DNA of 64,000 nt, taken from the NCBI GenBank assembly GCA_022710975.1, contig JAKLGA010000002.1, forward strand, positions 186,001 to 250,000. The letters run 5' to 3'. Below, in pieces: positions 54,098 through 63,549 of the stretch. The DNA is from Myxococcota bacterium. GTDB lineage: Bacteria; Myxococcota; B64-G9. Each line of letters starts with the position of its first letter. Position 1 is the stretch's first letter. Below the pieces are notes generated by a model, which was given only the letters and a program-made list of their open reading frames with translations, had not been told where the DNA came from and did no database searches. Made by a program: the position numbers and the translations under genes.

Positions 54098-54606
54098 TTT
54101 GCCCCGGCCTTGGCGAGGTAGACCCTGATCCGCTCTGCGGTGTAGTCCATGAGCTTGGGAGCGTCGTGGGCAAGGTCCCAGACCTTGTCGCAGTTCTCCC
54201 ACTCGAGGGTCTTGCCGCCCTTGACCCACGCCACGACCATCGAGCTGAAGGAGATCTGGAACTGCATGGCGAGGGCCTTGTTGGCGTCCTCGTCGAAGTT
54301 GATCTCCCGGAACACGAGCTTCCTGGAGGCCAGCTCCGCGGCGAAACGCTCCTGGACGGCCTGCTCGATGCCCGCCTGGATGCCCAGGCAGGTGGGGCAC
54401 CGCCGGTCGCCGTGGAAGTAGTAGACCAGCACCCCGTCCGTGAGGGTCTCGGCCCTGACCGCCTCCGGCGCCTGGGCGGGTGAGTCGCCTGGCTTCGCGG
54501 CGGGCGGATCGCCTCCCCCCGCCGTGGATTGGCTGCAGCCCACCGCCGCCAGCGCGCCGACGGACAACACGAGCGAGAGGATCACCAGCGTCACCTGCCT
54601 GTTCAT
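54094..54606 (-). CDS. arsF: ArsF-like nitroreductase subunit lipoprotein
   Basis: This 170-residue protein has a lipobox at Cys24 (GALAAVGC). A thioredoxin-like fold follows, with VYYFHGDRRCPTC (Cys70, Cys73), the FREINFDED strand and FSSMVVAWVKGGKTLEW. This matches the ArsF family of nitrophenyl compound reductase subunits. It would act outside the inner membrane with ArsE in reduction of nitroarsenicals. It starts 17 bp after arsE. Confidence 0.75.
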   Translation of the reverse strand: MNRQVTLVILSLVLSVGALAAVGCSQSTAGGGDPPAAKPGDSPAQAPEAVRAETLTDGVLVYYFHGDRRCPTCLGIQAGIEQAVQERFAAELASRKLVFREINFDEDANKALAMQFQISFSSMVVAWVKGGKTLEWENCDKVWDLAHDAPKLMDYTAERIRVYLAKAGAK

Positions 54607-54623
54607 CGCGGCTTCTCCCGTGC

Positions 54624-54878
54624 TCAGGGCTTCTGCTTCGCGAGGGCGGTCGTGATCCAGGAGACGATCTCCTGCGCGGCCGGGATGCGACCGCTCGCCT
54701 TGATCTCTCCGTCGACGACCAGGGCCGGGGTCATCATCACCGCGTAGGCCAGGATGTCGTCGAGCCTCTCGATCTTCACCAGCTCGACCGGCTGGCCCGA
54801 GGTGGCGATGGCCTTCTCGGCCTCGGCGTAGAGCTTCCTGCACTTGGGACAACCCGTTCCCAGCACCTCGATCTTCAT
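54624..54878 (-). CDS. arsE: ArsE-like small thioredoxin family protein
   Basis: This 84-residue protein resembles the TM0996/MTH895 glutaredoxin-like group: GTGCPKC with Cys10 and Cys13, a cis-Pro in MTPALVVDGEI and a final helix. Position between the permease and arsF supports the ArsE role. Alone it could equally be a general redox partner of the operon. It is cytosolic. Confidence 0.65.
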   Translation of the reverse strand: MKIEVLGTGCPKCRKLYAEAEKAIATSGQPVELVKIERLDDILAYAVMMTPALVVDGEIKASGRIPAAQEIVSWITTALAKQKP

Positions 54879-54896
54879 GGATCTCCTCCTGCCTAT

Positions 54897-56072
54897 CTAG
54901 AAGATCGCGCCGTAGACCATGCCAGCGACGGTCGAGAGCGCGATCACCAGCCCCACGAAGACGGCCGTCTTCTTGGTCCCCAGCACGCTGCGGATGACCA
55001 GCATGCTCGGCAGCGACAGGGCCGGCCCGGCGAGCAGCAGGGCCAGCGCCGGCCCCTTGCCCATGCCGGAGGCGAGCAACCCCTCCACGATGGGCACCTC
55101 GGTCAGGGTGGCGAAGTACATGAAGGCGCCCACCACCGAGGCGAGCAGGTTGGCGAGCAGCGAGTTGCCGCCCACCGCCTGGGCGATCCAGGAGTTGGGG
55201 ATGAGCCCGCGCTCGGAGCCGCCCGGGCCGCCGAGCAGGAAGCCGGCGATCAGGACGCCGCCGAGCAGCAACGGCAGGATCTGCTTGGCGAAGGTCCAGG
55301 TCGAATCGACCCAGGACGCCAGCTCGTCCTTCTTGAACCAGGCCGCCAAGGCCCCCACCAGCAGCACGCCGAAGGCACCCGTGATGATCCACTTGGCCGT
55401 GTGAATGAGCGCCCAGGCGCCCCCCTCGCCGTCCGTGGGCTTGCCCCAGTTGGCGAACACCAGGATGCCGACCATGGCCGCGAAGTAGAGCCCGTCCTGC
55501 CACAGCCTGCGGCCCTTGACCTCGTCCGGGAGGACCACGCCGCCCGTGGCCTGCCTGGCCGCCTCCTCCTTGCGGAAGATGAGGTGCATCAGCAGGCCGA
55601 TGATCACCGCGAACGAGATGGCGCCCACGGCGCGCGCGATGCCCAGCTCGGGCCCCAGCACCCGCGCGGTCAGGATGATCGCCAGCACGCTGATGGCCGG
55701 GCCCGAATACAGGAACGCGGTCGCGGGTCCGAGCCCGGCGCCGCGCCTGTGGATGCTGGCGAACAGCGGCAGCACGGTGCAGGAGCACACCGCCAGGATG
55801 GTCCCCGAGGCCGCGGCCACGCCGTAGGCGAGCACCTTGTTGGCCTGCGGCCCCAGGTACTTCATGACCGAGGCCTGGCTGACGAACACGCTGATGGCCC
55901 CGGCGATGAAGAAGGCCGGGATCAGGCAGAGCAGGACGTGCTCCCGGGCGTACCAGTGCCCGAGCGCCAGGCTCTCCTGGACCGCGGCCCACAGCTTGTC
56001 GCTGCCGACCGGCAGGAACCAGAAGAGCGCGAACACGGCCAGGATGAGCGCGAGCTTGGTGCGTTCCTTCAT
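54897..56072 (-). CDS. ArsP/DUF318-type permease
   Basis: This 391-residue protein has about ten membrane segments. It has the family CSC motif (LAVCSCTVLPLF, Cys96 and Cys98) near the end of the third, repeated glycine-rich helices (LYSGPAISVLAIILTARVLG, LLLAGPALSLPSMLVIRSVLG) and YFATLTEVPIVEGLL. It belongs to the UPF0718/ArsP permeases. ArsP of Campylobacter exports trivalent organoarsenicals, so this may export the methylated products of ArsM. It is placed between arsM and arsE. Confidence 0.8.
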   Translation of the reverse strand: MKERTKLALILAVFALFWFLPVGSDKLWAAVQESLALGHWYAREHVLLCLIPAFFIAGAISVFVSQASVMKYLGPQANKVLAYGVAAASGTILAVCSCTVLPLFASIHRRGAGLGPATAFLYSGPAISVLAIILTARVLGPELGIARAVGAISFAVIIGLLMHLIFRKEEAARQATGGVVLPDEVKGRRLWQDGLYFAAMVGILVFANWGKPTDGEGGAWALIHTAKWIITGAFGVLLVGALAAWFKKDELASWVDSTWTFAKQILPLLLGGVLIAGFLLGGPGGSERGLIPNSWIAQAVGGNSLLANLLASVVGAFMYFATLTEVPIVEGLLASGMGKGPALALLLAGPALSLPSMLVIRSVLGTKKTAVFVGLVIALSTVAGMVYGAIF

Positions 56073-56081
56073 GGACGCCCC

Positions 56082-56945
56082 TCACCTCGCCTTTCCCTCG
56101 GGCTTGCGGCCCACGACGCGGACGCTCGCCACCTTGCCGCCGAGGGCCTCGGTGACACGCGCGAGCTGGTCCCTCGGCAGCGCCTCCGACCCGCAGCAGC
56201 AAGCGCCGGCCGTGTCCGTGTCGAGCAGGGCGGCGAGCTGCGAGGCGTCGTAGGTCAGGCGGTCCCGCACCTCGACCTCGGCCAGGCCTGCCTCCCGCAG
56301 CCCCGCCAGGTACTCCTCCTCGGGGATCGCCCCGGAGATGCAGGCCGAGTACAGCAGGCCCTCGGCCGCGATCCAGTCCGGCATCGGCTCGGCCACGATG
56401 TCCGAGATGGAGAAGCGGCCGCCGCCCTTGAGCACCCGGTGGAGCTCGGCGAAGACGCGCCTCTTCTCGGGCGAGAGGTTGATGACGCAGTTGGAGACCA
56501 CGAAGTCGACCGAGGCCGACTCGACGGGCAGCTCCTCGATGATGCCCTGGCGCACCTCGACGTTGTCCAGCCCGGCGGCCTGCGCGTTCTCCCGGGCGCG
56601 GGCGATCATCTCCGGGGTCATGTCCACCCCGATCACCTTGCCCCGCGGGCCGGCCAGCTTGGCCGCCAGCAGCAGGTCGATCCCGGCGCCCGAGCCGAGG
56701 TCGAGCACGGTGTCGCCGGCGCGGATGTCCGCGAGGGCCACCGGGTTGCCGCAGCCGAAGGAGCTGCGGACGGCGTCGGCGGGCAGCGAGGCCAGCGCCT
56801 CGGGGCTGTAGCCCGCCAGCATCGGCAGGACCCCGGCGGTGGCCGGCGTCGAGCAGCAGCAGCCGCAGCTGGACACCTTGGTCTGCTCGACCGCGCGGGC
56901 GTACGACGTCGAGACGGTCTTGCGGACGTCCTCGGGGCGGGTCAT
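56082..56945 (-). CDS. arsM: Arsenite methyltransferase ArsM
   Basis: This 287-residue protein has SAM motif DLGSGAGID (82-90) and three conserved arsenite-binding cysteines: Cys65 (FGCGNP), Cys153 ([11 protein letters not shown]) and Cys202 (YSACISGA). Extra Cys clusters occur near residues 27-31 and near the C-terminus (GACCCGSE). It methylates As(III). Its ATG overlaps the acr3 stop (ATGA). Confidence 0.93.
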   Translation of the reverse strand: MTRPEDVRKTVSTSYARAVEQTKVSSCGCCCSTPATAGVLPMLAGYSPEALASLPADAVRSSFGCGNPVALADIRAGDTVLDLGSGAGIDLLLAAKLAGPRGKVIGVDMTPEMIARARENAQAAGLDNVEVRQGIIEELPVESASVDFVVSNCVINLSPEKRRVFAELHRVLKGGGRFSISDIVAEPMPDWIAAEGLLYSACISGAIPEEEYLAGLREAGLAEVEVRDRLTYDASQLAALLDTDTAGACCCGSEALPRDQLARVTEALGGKVASVRVVGRKPEGKAR

Positions 56946-58075
56946 GCCTTGACCTCCTGCGTGCGGAAGTACCTGCGCCCGAGCCAGAGCGCGATGTGGA
57001 CCAGACCGATCATCACCGGCACCTCGACCAGGGGCCCGATCACGGCCGAGAAGGCCGCGCCGTGGCCGAGGGTGAAGGTGGCCACGGCCACGGCGATGGC
57101 CAGCTCGAAGTTGTTCGAGGCCGCGGTGAAGCTCAGGGTCGTGGCCTGCCCGTAGGTCGCGCCGACCTTCTTCGACATGAGGAAGGAGATGAAGAACATC
57201 AGCACGAAGTAGATGAGCAGCGGGAGCGCGATCCACAGCACGTCCAGCGGCAGCTCCACGATCTTCTCGCCCTTGAGCGAGAACATGACCACGATGGTGA
57301 ACAGCAGCGCCACGAGCGTGATCGGGCTGATCCTGGGGATGAACCGGGTCTGGTACCAGGCCTTGCCCTTGAGCCTGATCAAGGTGAAGCGGGTGAGGAT
57401 GCCGGCCAGGAACGGGATGCCCAGGTAGATGAACACGCTCTGGGCGATCTGGCCGATGGTGATGTCCACCGTCACGCCCTCCAGCCCGAACCAGGTGGGC
57501 ACGACGGTGATGAACACCCAGGCGTACAGCGAGTAGAACAGCACCTGGAAGACCGAGTTGAAGGCCACCAGCCCGGCGCAGTACTCGCCGTCGCCCCTGG
57601 CCAGCTCGTTCCACACGATCACCATGGCGATGCAGCGCGCCAGCCCGATCATGATCAGCCCGACCATGTACTCGTGGTAGGTGGCCATCCGCTCGGGCGA
57701 GGCGCCCAGGGCCATGGGCAGGACGTGCAGGAACAGGATGGCCAGCCCGAACATGAGCAGCGGGCCGATGATCCAATTCTGCACCAGCGACAGGCCGAGC
57801 ACCTTGAAGTTCTTGAAGACTGGGCCCATCTCCTCGTAGCGCACCTTGGCCAGCGGCGGGTACATCATGAGGATCAGGCCGATGGCGATGGGGACGTTGG
57901 TCGTGCCCACGTTGAATCTGTTGATGAACGGGACCACGGCCGGGACCAGGTAGCCGAGCCCGACCCCGGCCGCCATGGCGATGAAGATCCACAGGGTCAG
58001 GTAGCGGTCGAGGAAGGACAGGCGCCTCGGCGCACCGCCCGGTTCGCCAGCGCCGGTCCCAGGTCCCTGACTCAT
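56942..58075 (-). CDS. acr3: Arsenite efflux permease Acr3
   Basis: This 377-residue protein has ten membrane segments. Conserved Cys148 in [13 protein letters not shown] (the counterpart of the essential TM4 Cys) and [21 protein letters not shown] are present. The [13 protein letters not shown] segment holds the conserved Glu. Acr3 exports arsenite using the membrane potential. It overlaps arsR by four bases. Confidence 0.95.
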   Translation of the reverse strand: MSQGPGTGAGEPGGAPRRLSFLDRYLTLWIFIAMAAGVGLGYLVPAVVPFINRFNVGTTNVPIAIGLILMMYPPLAKVRYEEMGPVFKNFKVLGLSLVQNWIIGPLLMFGLAILFLHVLPMALGASPERMATYHEYMVGLIMIGLARCIAMVIVWNELARGDGEYCAGLVAFNSVFQVLFYSLYAWVFITVVPTWFGLEGVTVDITIGQIAQSVFIYLGIPFLAGILTRFTLIRLKGKAWYQTRFIPRISPITLVALLFTIVVMFSLKGEKIVELPLDVLWIALPLLIYFVLMFFISFLMSKKVGATYGQATTLSFTAASNNFELAIAVAVATFTLGHGAAFSAVIGPLVEVPVMIGLVHIALWLGRRYFRTQEVKA

Positions 58076-58503
58076 CGAGCCCCTCCCGCCCGCGGCGACC
58101 TGGAGCGGCCCGCCGGCTTCTTCTTGATTGCAGCGCGGCCAGCCCTGCCCGCGGCGCACGCCCCGGCGCGCTCCTTGCGCGCCAGCCAGCCCTCGAGCTC
58201 CCGGAGCACCCGGGCGGCGCCGGGGTGGCTGGCGAGCTCTCCGCGGAGCGCGTCGAGCAGGGATCGCTCGAGCCCGCTCTCGACCGGGCGGAGCGAGTAG
58301 TAGGACCAGGTCGCCTCCCTGCGGTCGACCACCAGGCCCGCGTGGCGCAGCACCGCCAGGTGGCGAGAGGCCTTGGACTGGGTGATGCCGAGCGCGCCCA
58401 TGAGGTCGCACACGCACAGCTCCCGGTGGTTGAGCAGGAGCCAGAGCATCTCGAGCCGCGCCCCGTCAGACAGCGCCTTGAAGAAACGGGCCACGTCCTT
58501 CAC
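58072..58503 (-). CDS. arsR: ArsR/SmtB-family arsenic repressor
   Basis: This 143-residue protein has a winged helix-turn-helix fold with LCVCDL (Cys30, Cys32), the arsenite-sensing site of the E. coli type, just before the recognition helix ([15 protein letters not shown]). Start choice: an in-frame TTG exists at 58515, but GGAGG (58513-58509) lies between it and a GTG at 58503, which fits better. The Lys/Arg-rich tail after residue 105 is an unusual extension. It represses the operon until As(III) binds. Confidence 0.92.
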   Translation of the reverse strand: MKDVARFFKALSDGARLEMLWLLLNHRELCVCDLMGALGITQSKASRHLAVLRHAGLVVDRREATWSYYSLRPVESGLERSLLDALRGELASHPGAARVLRELEGWLARKERAGACAAGRAGRAAIKKKPAGRSRSPRAGGAR

Positions 58504-58516
58504 GTGCACCTCCAAA

Positions 58517-58553
58517 CATATAATCGTTTATGCGGATGTACGGATGATGTCAA
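58517..58553 (-). promoter_or_regulatory. ars operon promoter with ArsR operator candidate
   Basis: On the minus strand TTGACA (58553-58548), 17 bases, TAAACG (58530-58525). The AT-rich imperfect palindrome CATAAACGATTATATG (58532-58517) covers the -10 region and is the likely ArsR site. It stands out against the GC-rich surroundings. Confidence 0.65.
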
Positions 58554-58605
58554 GGGCTGTTTCGGGGGGGTGGGGCCGCCGGGGCGAACCGGGGGGCCCC
58601 TCGGC

Positions 58606-59868
58606 TCACACGGCCTTCAGGGCGTCGTCGAGCGCCTGGATGAGGTCATCGACGTCCTCCACGCCGACCGAGACGCGGACCAGGCCGTCGGTGATCCCGA
58701 CCTTCTCGCGCTTCGGCCTGGGCACGCAGGCGTGGGTCATCGAGGCCGGGTGCTGGATCAGGGAGTCCACGCAGCCCAGCGAGACGGCCAGCGAGAAGAC
58801 CTTGATGGTGTCCATCAGCTTCCGCCCGGCCTCCAGCCCGCCCCGGATGTCGAAGCAGACCATCCCGCCGAACTTGCCCATCTGCTGCCTGGCGATGGCG
58901 TGACCGGGGCTGCTCTCCAGGCCGGGGTAGTAGACGCGCTCCACCTTGGGGTGACCCTCCAGATAACGGGCGATGGCCAGCGCGTTCTCGCAGTGGCGAT
59001 CCATGCGCAGCGGCAGCGTCTTGATGCCGAGGTTGACCAGCCAGGCGTCGAAGGGGCTCGGGTTCCCGCCGACGTCCTTGACGATCGAGTAGGCCTTGTC
59101 CTTGACCTCGTCGCGGATCGTGGTCATCACCCCGCCCACCACGGTGCCGTGACCGCACAGGTACTTGGTCGTGGAGTGGATCACCACGTCGGCGCCGAGG
59201 CTCAGCGGGCGCTGGAGGTAGGGCGTGGCGAAGGTGTTGTCGACCACGACCTTCATGTCCGGGTTGACGCCCTTGACGATCTTCGCCAGGGCCGCGATGT
59301 CGGTGACGGCCAGGGTCGGGTTGGTGGGGGTCTCGAACAGGATGGCGCGCGCCCGCGGGTTGGCCTTGACGACGCGCTCCACGGCGTCCAGATCCTGCGT
59401 GGCCACCTCCACGGAGCGGACGCCGAACCGCGCCAGCACGTTCTCGGCCAGGTGCTGTGTGGCGCCGTAGAGCACGTCGCCCAGGATCAGCGTGTCGCCC
59501 TGGGAGCAGATCGCCATCAGCGTGGAGGAGATGGCCGCCATCCCGGAGGAGAAGGCCAGCGAGGACACGCGCACCTCGGGGTCGCGCAGCTTCACCTCCT
59601 TGCCCTCCAGGGCGTTCATCTTCGCCTCGAGCAGCATGACCGTGGGGTTGCCGAGGCGCGTGTAGGCGTAGCCCGGCCGCTCCCCGGAGAAGACCGCCGC
59701 GCCCTCGGCGACGTTCTGGAAGACGAAGGTCGAGGACTGGTAGATGGCGCCGGTGTGCGTGGTGTGCTGGGGCTGACCCACGTGCTCGCCGGCGTGGATC
59801 GCCCGCGTGCCGAAGCCGCAGTTGAGGAAAAAGCGCTCCAGGAAATCCGCCGACTTGGAATCTTCCAA
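58606..59868 (-). CDS. Cys/Met-metabolism PLP enzyme (cystathionine synthase/lyase type)
   Basis: The 420-residue protein starts at TTG (59868) after GGAGG. It has YTRLGNPT (69-76) and SSGMAAI, with Tyr134 in DVLYGATQ. The PLP lysine is Lys235 in HSTTKYLCGH. The Cys of methionine gamma-lyase (Cys116 equivalent) is absent. Residues fit cystathionine gamma-synthase, gamma-lyase or O-acetylhomoserine sulfhydrylase; sequence alone does not separate them. It faces the same way as the ars operon but has its own start signals. Confidence 0.85.
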   Translation of the reverse strand: MEDSKSADFLERFFLNCGFGTRAIHAGEHVGQPQHTTHTGAIYQSSTFVFQNVAEGAAVFSGERPGYAYTRLGNPTVMLLEAKMNALEGKEVKLRDPEVRVSSLAFSSGMAAISSTLMAICSQGDTLILGDVLYGATQHLAENVLARFGVRSVEVATQDLDAVERVVKANPRARAILFETPTNPTLAVTDIAALAKIVKGVNPDMKVVVDNTFATPYLQRPLSLGADVVIHSTTKYLCGHGTVVGGVMTTIRDEVKDKAYSIVKDVGGNPSPFDAWLVNLGIKTLPLRMDRHCENALAIARYLEGHPKVERVYYPGLESSPGHAIARQQMGKFGGMVCFDIRGGLEAGRKLMDTIKVFSLAVSLGCVDSLIQHPASMTHACVPRPKREKVGITDGLVRVSVGVEDVDDLIQALDDALKAV

Positions 59869-59886
59869 GGCTCACCTCCGGGGGCC

Positions 59887-59915
59887 GATCATGGACCTCG
59901 GCCCGGACGAGTCAA
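59887..59915 (-). promoter_or_regulatory. Weak predicted promoter of the Cys/Met enzyme gene
   Basis: On the minus strand TTGACT (59915-59910), 17 bases, ATGATC (59892-59887). Confidence 0.25.
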
Positions 59916-59972
59916 GCAGGATCTGCTGCGCCCTGGGTTCGCCTCCGGGGACGGGCCTGGCGCGCGTCCGGA

Positions 59973-61493
59973 TCAGCAGCACTCCGGGACGATGTCGATG
60001 CGTGGGACGTAGTCGTCCAGCAGGGGGAAGTCGTCCAGGTTCTTGGCGAACGCGGCCCGCATGAAGAGATCCTCCCACCAGAACACGTCGTGGCGCCGGA
60101 TCGAGCGGCGCATCGCACGCATGCGCCGGCGCCGCATCGCGAGGCGCATGTGGAAGGCCTCGGCGATGGTGTCGGCCGTCCCGACCACGTCGTAGGGGTT
60201 GCTGAGCAGCGCCCAGGGGTGGAGCTGGGCGGCTGCGCCGGCGAACTCGCTGAGGATCAACACGCAGTCCTCCTCGATGCTGCAGGCGCAGTACTCCTTG
60301 GCGACCAGGTTCATGCCGTCCTTGAGGGGCGTCACCAGGGCGATCTCGGCCGCGCGGTAGAAGGACAGCAGCTCGTCCCGGGCCAGGCTCCGGAACACGT
60401 AGTGGATCGGGACCCAGCCACCGGGCTCGGTGAATTGCCCGTTGATCTGCCCGACCGCCTGCTCGATCGAGACCTTGAGGGCCTGGTAACGGGGGATGTC
60501 CTCCCGGCTCGGGATGACCACCTGGATCAAGGTGACCTGGTTGGTGAGCTCCGGATGACGGAGGAGCGCATGGCGGAAGGCCTCCAGCCGGAGCGGGATG
60601 CCCTTGGTGTAGTCCAGCCGGTCCAGCCCGAGGATCAGCTGGCGGCTCGCCAGCTGCGTGCGCAGGCCCGCGGCGAGCTCCGAGACCGCGGGCCGATCGG
60701 CCCCGTCCTTGAACGCCTTGAAGTCGATGCCGATGGGGAAGTGGCCGATCCTCACCCGATGCTGGCCCACCCTGCCGGACAACACCTGCCCCTGGCCGCG
60801 GAAGCGGACCCCGCGGACGAGGGTCCGCAGGCACTGCACGAAGTTGCTACGATCCCTCATGGTCTGGAAGCCGATCAGGTCGAACTCGAGCAAGGCGCGC
60901 AGGAGGTCGAAACGCCAGGGCAGCTTGACGAAGATGTCCAGCGGAGGGAACGGGATGTGCAGGAAGAACCCGATGCGGTTCTTGACCCCCAGGCCCCTCA
61001 GCTCCGCGGCCACGTTCATGAGGTGGTAGTCGTGCACCCACAGGAAGTCGCCCGGGCGGATCTGGGCGGCGGTCTCCTCGGCGAAGCGCCGGTTGACCTG
61101 CTGGTAGGCCTGCCAGTAGCTCGGGTCGAAGTTGCAGAGCGACTGCAGGTCATGGAACAGCGGCCAGATGATCTCGTTGGAGAAGCCCTGGTAGAACCCC
61201 TGCACCTCCTCCGCCGAGAGCCCCACCGGCACCAGCTCGAAGCCCAGGGAGCGGCGCGAGTCGCGCAGCAGACCTGCCAGGTCCTCGGTCGCCCCGGAGA
61301 TCCCGGGCCAGCCGATCCAGGTTCCGCCCCGGTTCTGGAGAGTCGGCAGGAGGGCGGTGATGAGACCACCCGCTCCGGGCTTGAGCCTGGGTGGACTGCC
61401 CGGCACGCGTTCGACCACGAAGGGCAGGCGGTTCGAGACCACCACCAGGCGCCCGGCTTGCCGCGGACGTCTCCGTCGAGCTGTCTCGGCCAT
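59973..61493 (-). CDS. otsA: Trehalose-6-phosphate synthase
   Basis: This 506-residue GT20 enzyme has [12 protein letters not shown] and GGLITALLP at the N-terminus, WVHDYHLM near residue 155, [25 protein letters not shown] near 290, and [14 protein letters not shown]. It makes trehalose-6-phosphate from UDP-glucose (or GDP/ADP-glucose) and glucose-6-phosphate in the cytosol. It starts 11 bp after otsB. It ends in a short tail with two cysteines. Confidence 0.95.
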   Translation of the reverse strand: MAETARRRRPRQAGRLVVVSNRLPFVVERVPGSPPRLKPGAGGLITALLPTLQNRGGTWIGWPGISGATEDLAGLLRDSRRSLGFELVPVGLSAEEVQGFYQGFSNEIIWPLFHDLQSLCNFDPSYWQAYQQVNRRFAEETAAQIRPGDFLWVHDYHLMNVAAELRGLGVKNRIGFFLHIPFPPLDIFVKLPWRFDLLRALLEFDLIGFQTMRDRSNFVQCLRTLVRGVRFRGQGQVLSGRVGQHRVRIGHFPIGIDFKAFKDGADRPAVSELAAGLRTQLASRQLILGLDRLDYTKGIPLRLEAFRHALLRHPELTNQVTLIQVVIPSREDIPRYQALKVSIEQAVGQINGQFTEPGGWVPIHYVFRSLARDELLSFYRAAEIALVTPLKDGMNLVAKEYCACSIEEDCVLILSEFAGAAAQLHPWALLSNPYDVVGTADTIAEAFHMRLAMRRRRMRAMRRSIRRHDVFWWEDLFMRAAFAKNLDDFPLLDDYVPRIDIVPECC

Positions 61494-61503
61494 GACACCC
61501 CCC

Positions 61504-62289
61504 TCACCCGGTCAGTCCACCCCAGCGCTCCAGGAACCAGAACAGCTCCTCGGGCGGCTGGATCCACAGGTCCGCCGCGGTCGGGCGGAGCTCGGGGCGG
61601 ACCAGGACCCCCAGCCCACGCCCTCGAACGGCCCTGAACCCGTCTTCATCCGTCTCGTCGTCCCCGAGAAAGGCGATGGGCAGCGCGGTCGGGGCCTCGG
61701 CCAGCATGACCTCGACCGCGTGGGCCTTGCCGAGCCCGGGGAGGCGCAGCTCCAGGCCTCCGTCGAACTCGACCACGGACAGGTCGAACTGCCGGGCCAG
61801 CGCCTGCCAGTCGCCCCGGACGAGCGCGCGGATGGCGTGCACCGCCTGCGCCGGGCAGCCACGATGGTGCGCGGCCACCGCCAGACGCTTGATCTCCAGC
61901 CGGCCGCCCAGGGCCTGGACCGCCTGCTTGATCGCCGTGGCGCGGAGCAGGCCGACCGCCTGGAGGGCGGACAGCTCATGCCGCCAGGCGCTGCCGTCCG
62001 GCAGCCTGCGCTCCCCGCCGTGGCAGCCCCAGATCTCCAGCGGAAAGCGAACGGCCAGGAGGCGCTCGCACTGGTCGGCTGGCCGGCCCGTGACCACCAC
62101 GATCCGCGTACCCTGGCCGGCCAGGCGCTCCAGCAAGTCCGTGAGGCCCGGATACGGCAGCGCCAGGGCAGGATCGACCTGGAAGGGCGCCAGCGTGCCG
62201 TCGTAGTCGAGCATCAGGAGCCGCTGCGGGGCGTTCGCCGCCACCTGCATCCGTCGCTCCAGATCGACGCTCGCGGTGAGCTGCTGCAT
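61504..62289 (-). CDS. otsB: Trehalose-6-phosphate phosphatase
   Basis: This 261-residue HAD protein has LLMLDYDGTLAPF (Asp nucleophile near residue 28), VVVTGRPADQ, and GDDETDEDGF near 210. It removes phosphate from the OtsA product. It sits between treT and otsA with 15- and 10-base gaps, so the block is one operon. Confidence 0.93.
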   Translation of the reverse strand: MQQLTASVDLERRMQVAANAPQRLLMLDYDGTLAPFQVDPALALPYPGLTDLLERLAGQGTRIVVVTGRPADQCERLLAVRFPLEIWGCHGGERRLPDGSAWRHELSALQAVGLLRATAIKQAVQALGGRLEIKRLAVAAHHRGCPAQAVHAIRALVRGDWQALARQFDLSVVEFDGGLELRLPGLGKAHAVEVMLAEAPTALPIAFLGDDETDEDGFRAVRGRGLGVLVRPELRPTAADLWIQPPEELFWFLERWGGLTG

Positions 62290-62304
62290 GTATCCCGTCC
62301 CCCC

Positions 62305-63549
62305 CTAGCTCAACCGGATGTCCTGGCCGTCCTGTCCGCGCAGCAGGCTGACCATGAGGGTCAGGTACTCCCGCAGGTGGCGGGTGATCAGGAAGTTCTC
62401 CCGCACGATCTGCCTGGCCCTCTGCCCCATCTGCTGCAGCTTGTCCCGGTGGTGGTGCAGGTAGCGCACGCGCAGGGCGGCGCCCTCCGGGCTGTTGACC
62501 AGGAAGCCGGTGTGGTGGTTCACCACCTGCAGGCGGATCCCTCCGGTGTCCCCGCCGATGACCGGTTTGCCCTTCCACATGGCCTCGGCGACCGTCAGCC
62601 CGAAGCCCTCCCTGAGGGACTTCTGCAGCACGAAGTCCGCGGCCCGCTGGAGGGCGTTGATGGTGCGGTGCGCGTCGGCTGGCAGCGCCAGGATGTGGAT
62701 GTCCGGGTCGCCGTCCGCCGCCAGCTCCACCTCTCCGAGCACGGCGGCCGCCTCTGGATCGTCGGTTGCTCCGCCCCCCGCCAGGACCAGCTGCAACCCC
62801 GGGATGAAGTCCTTGGCCAGCCGGAAGGCACGGATCACGCCCAGCGGGTCCTTGAACCGGTCGAACCTCGACACCTGAGCCATCAGCGGGCGCTGAGCAT
62901 CCAGCCCGAACCGCGCGCGGACCGCGTCGATCTCGGCCGGGTCGAGCTCACAGTTCTTGTCCGAGAGCGGATCGATGCTGGGCGGGATCAGCACCATCGG
63001 ATGAGGCAGGGCCTGGGCGAAGTCAGCGAGCGAGAAGATGCTGGCGTCGTGCAACACCACCTCTGCCCGCAGGAAATTCCAGACCTGGCGCTGGGGGTGA
63101 CCCAGGTCGATGTGACAGCGCCAGATCCACTTGCCGCGCCGCCCCTGGCAGTGGCGCAGCAGCCCGGCTGGCTGCGGGTCGTGGATGAAGACCAGGTCCG
63201 CGTCCTCGAGCTGCGCCTGCAGCCGCCCGGCGTTCTCCTGGTTGGTGCGGCCGTAGGTCTCCAGCAGGGCCCTGGGGATGGGGGTCTGCTCGCCCTGGAG
63301 CGCGTTGTGCATGCGCTTGGTGCACTGGAAGAAGTCACCGCTCCCGGTGATCACCTCCCACTGGGCATCGATGCCCAGGCTGCGCATCAAGGGGACGAGC
63401 TTCTCGAGGATCTCCGCGACCCCACCGCCAGCCCGGGTGGAGTTGACGTGCACGACCCTCTTGCCCCGGAGGGGCTCGGCCAGCTGGACGAGCTGCCGGA
63501 TGACGTCCTCGCCGCAGGCCGGGGCGTAGCGCATCAACAACTCGTGCAT
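62305..63549 (-). CDS. treT: Trehalose glycosyltransferring synthase (TreT-like GT4)
   Basis: This 414-residue GT4 glycosyltransferase has VVHVNSTRAGGGVAEIL at the N-terminus and VFIHDPQP. It also has CHIDLG, SRFDRFKDPLGVI and the nucleotide-sugar motif SLREGFGLTVAEAMWKGKPVIGG with the ExxxxxxxE pair. This set is characteristic of TreT, which joins NDP-glucose and glucose to give trehalose directly. With otsA and otsB it gives the cell two routes to trehalose. Its start overlaps the upstream gene by 16 bases. Confidence 0.88.
   Translation of the reverse strand: MHELLMRYAPACGEDVIRQLVQLAEPLRGKRVVHVNSTRAGGGVAEILEKLVPLMRSLGIDAQWEVITGSGDFFQCTKRMHNALQGEQTPIPRALLETYGRTNQENAGRLQAQLEDADLVFIHDPQPAGLLRHCQGRRGKWIWRCHIDLGHPQRQVWNFLRAEVVLHDASIFSLADFAQALPHPMVLIPPSIDPLSDKNCELDPAEIDAVRARFGLDAQRPLMAQVSRFDRFKDPLGVIRAFRLAKDFIPGLQLVLAGGGATDDPEAAAVLGEVELAADGDPDIHILALPADAHRTINALQRAADFVLQKSLREGFGLTVAEAMWKGKPVIGGDTGGIRLQVVNHHTGFLVNSPEGAALRVRYLHHHRDKLQQMGQRARQIVRENFLITRHLREYLTLMVSLLRGQDGQDIRLS

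Noticed and set aside
58519-58524. Plus-strand TATAAT as a divergent promoter
   Set aside because: No -35 box at a suitable distance and no plus-strand gene downstream; it is part of the AT-rich ArsR operator palindrome.
50325-58605. Genomic island inserted at tRNA-Leu
   Set aside because: No integrase, no repeat of the tRNA 3' end downstream, and the tRNA has an intact terminator followed by ordinary genes.
58606-59868. Methionine gamma-lyase
   Set aside because: The characteristic Cys next to the active Tyr is absent (YGATQ here), so a cystathionine synthase/lyase-type role is preferred.
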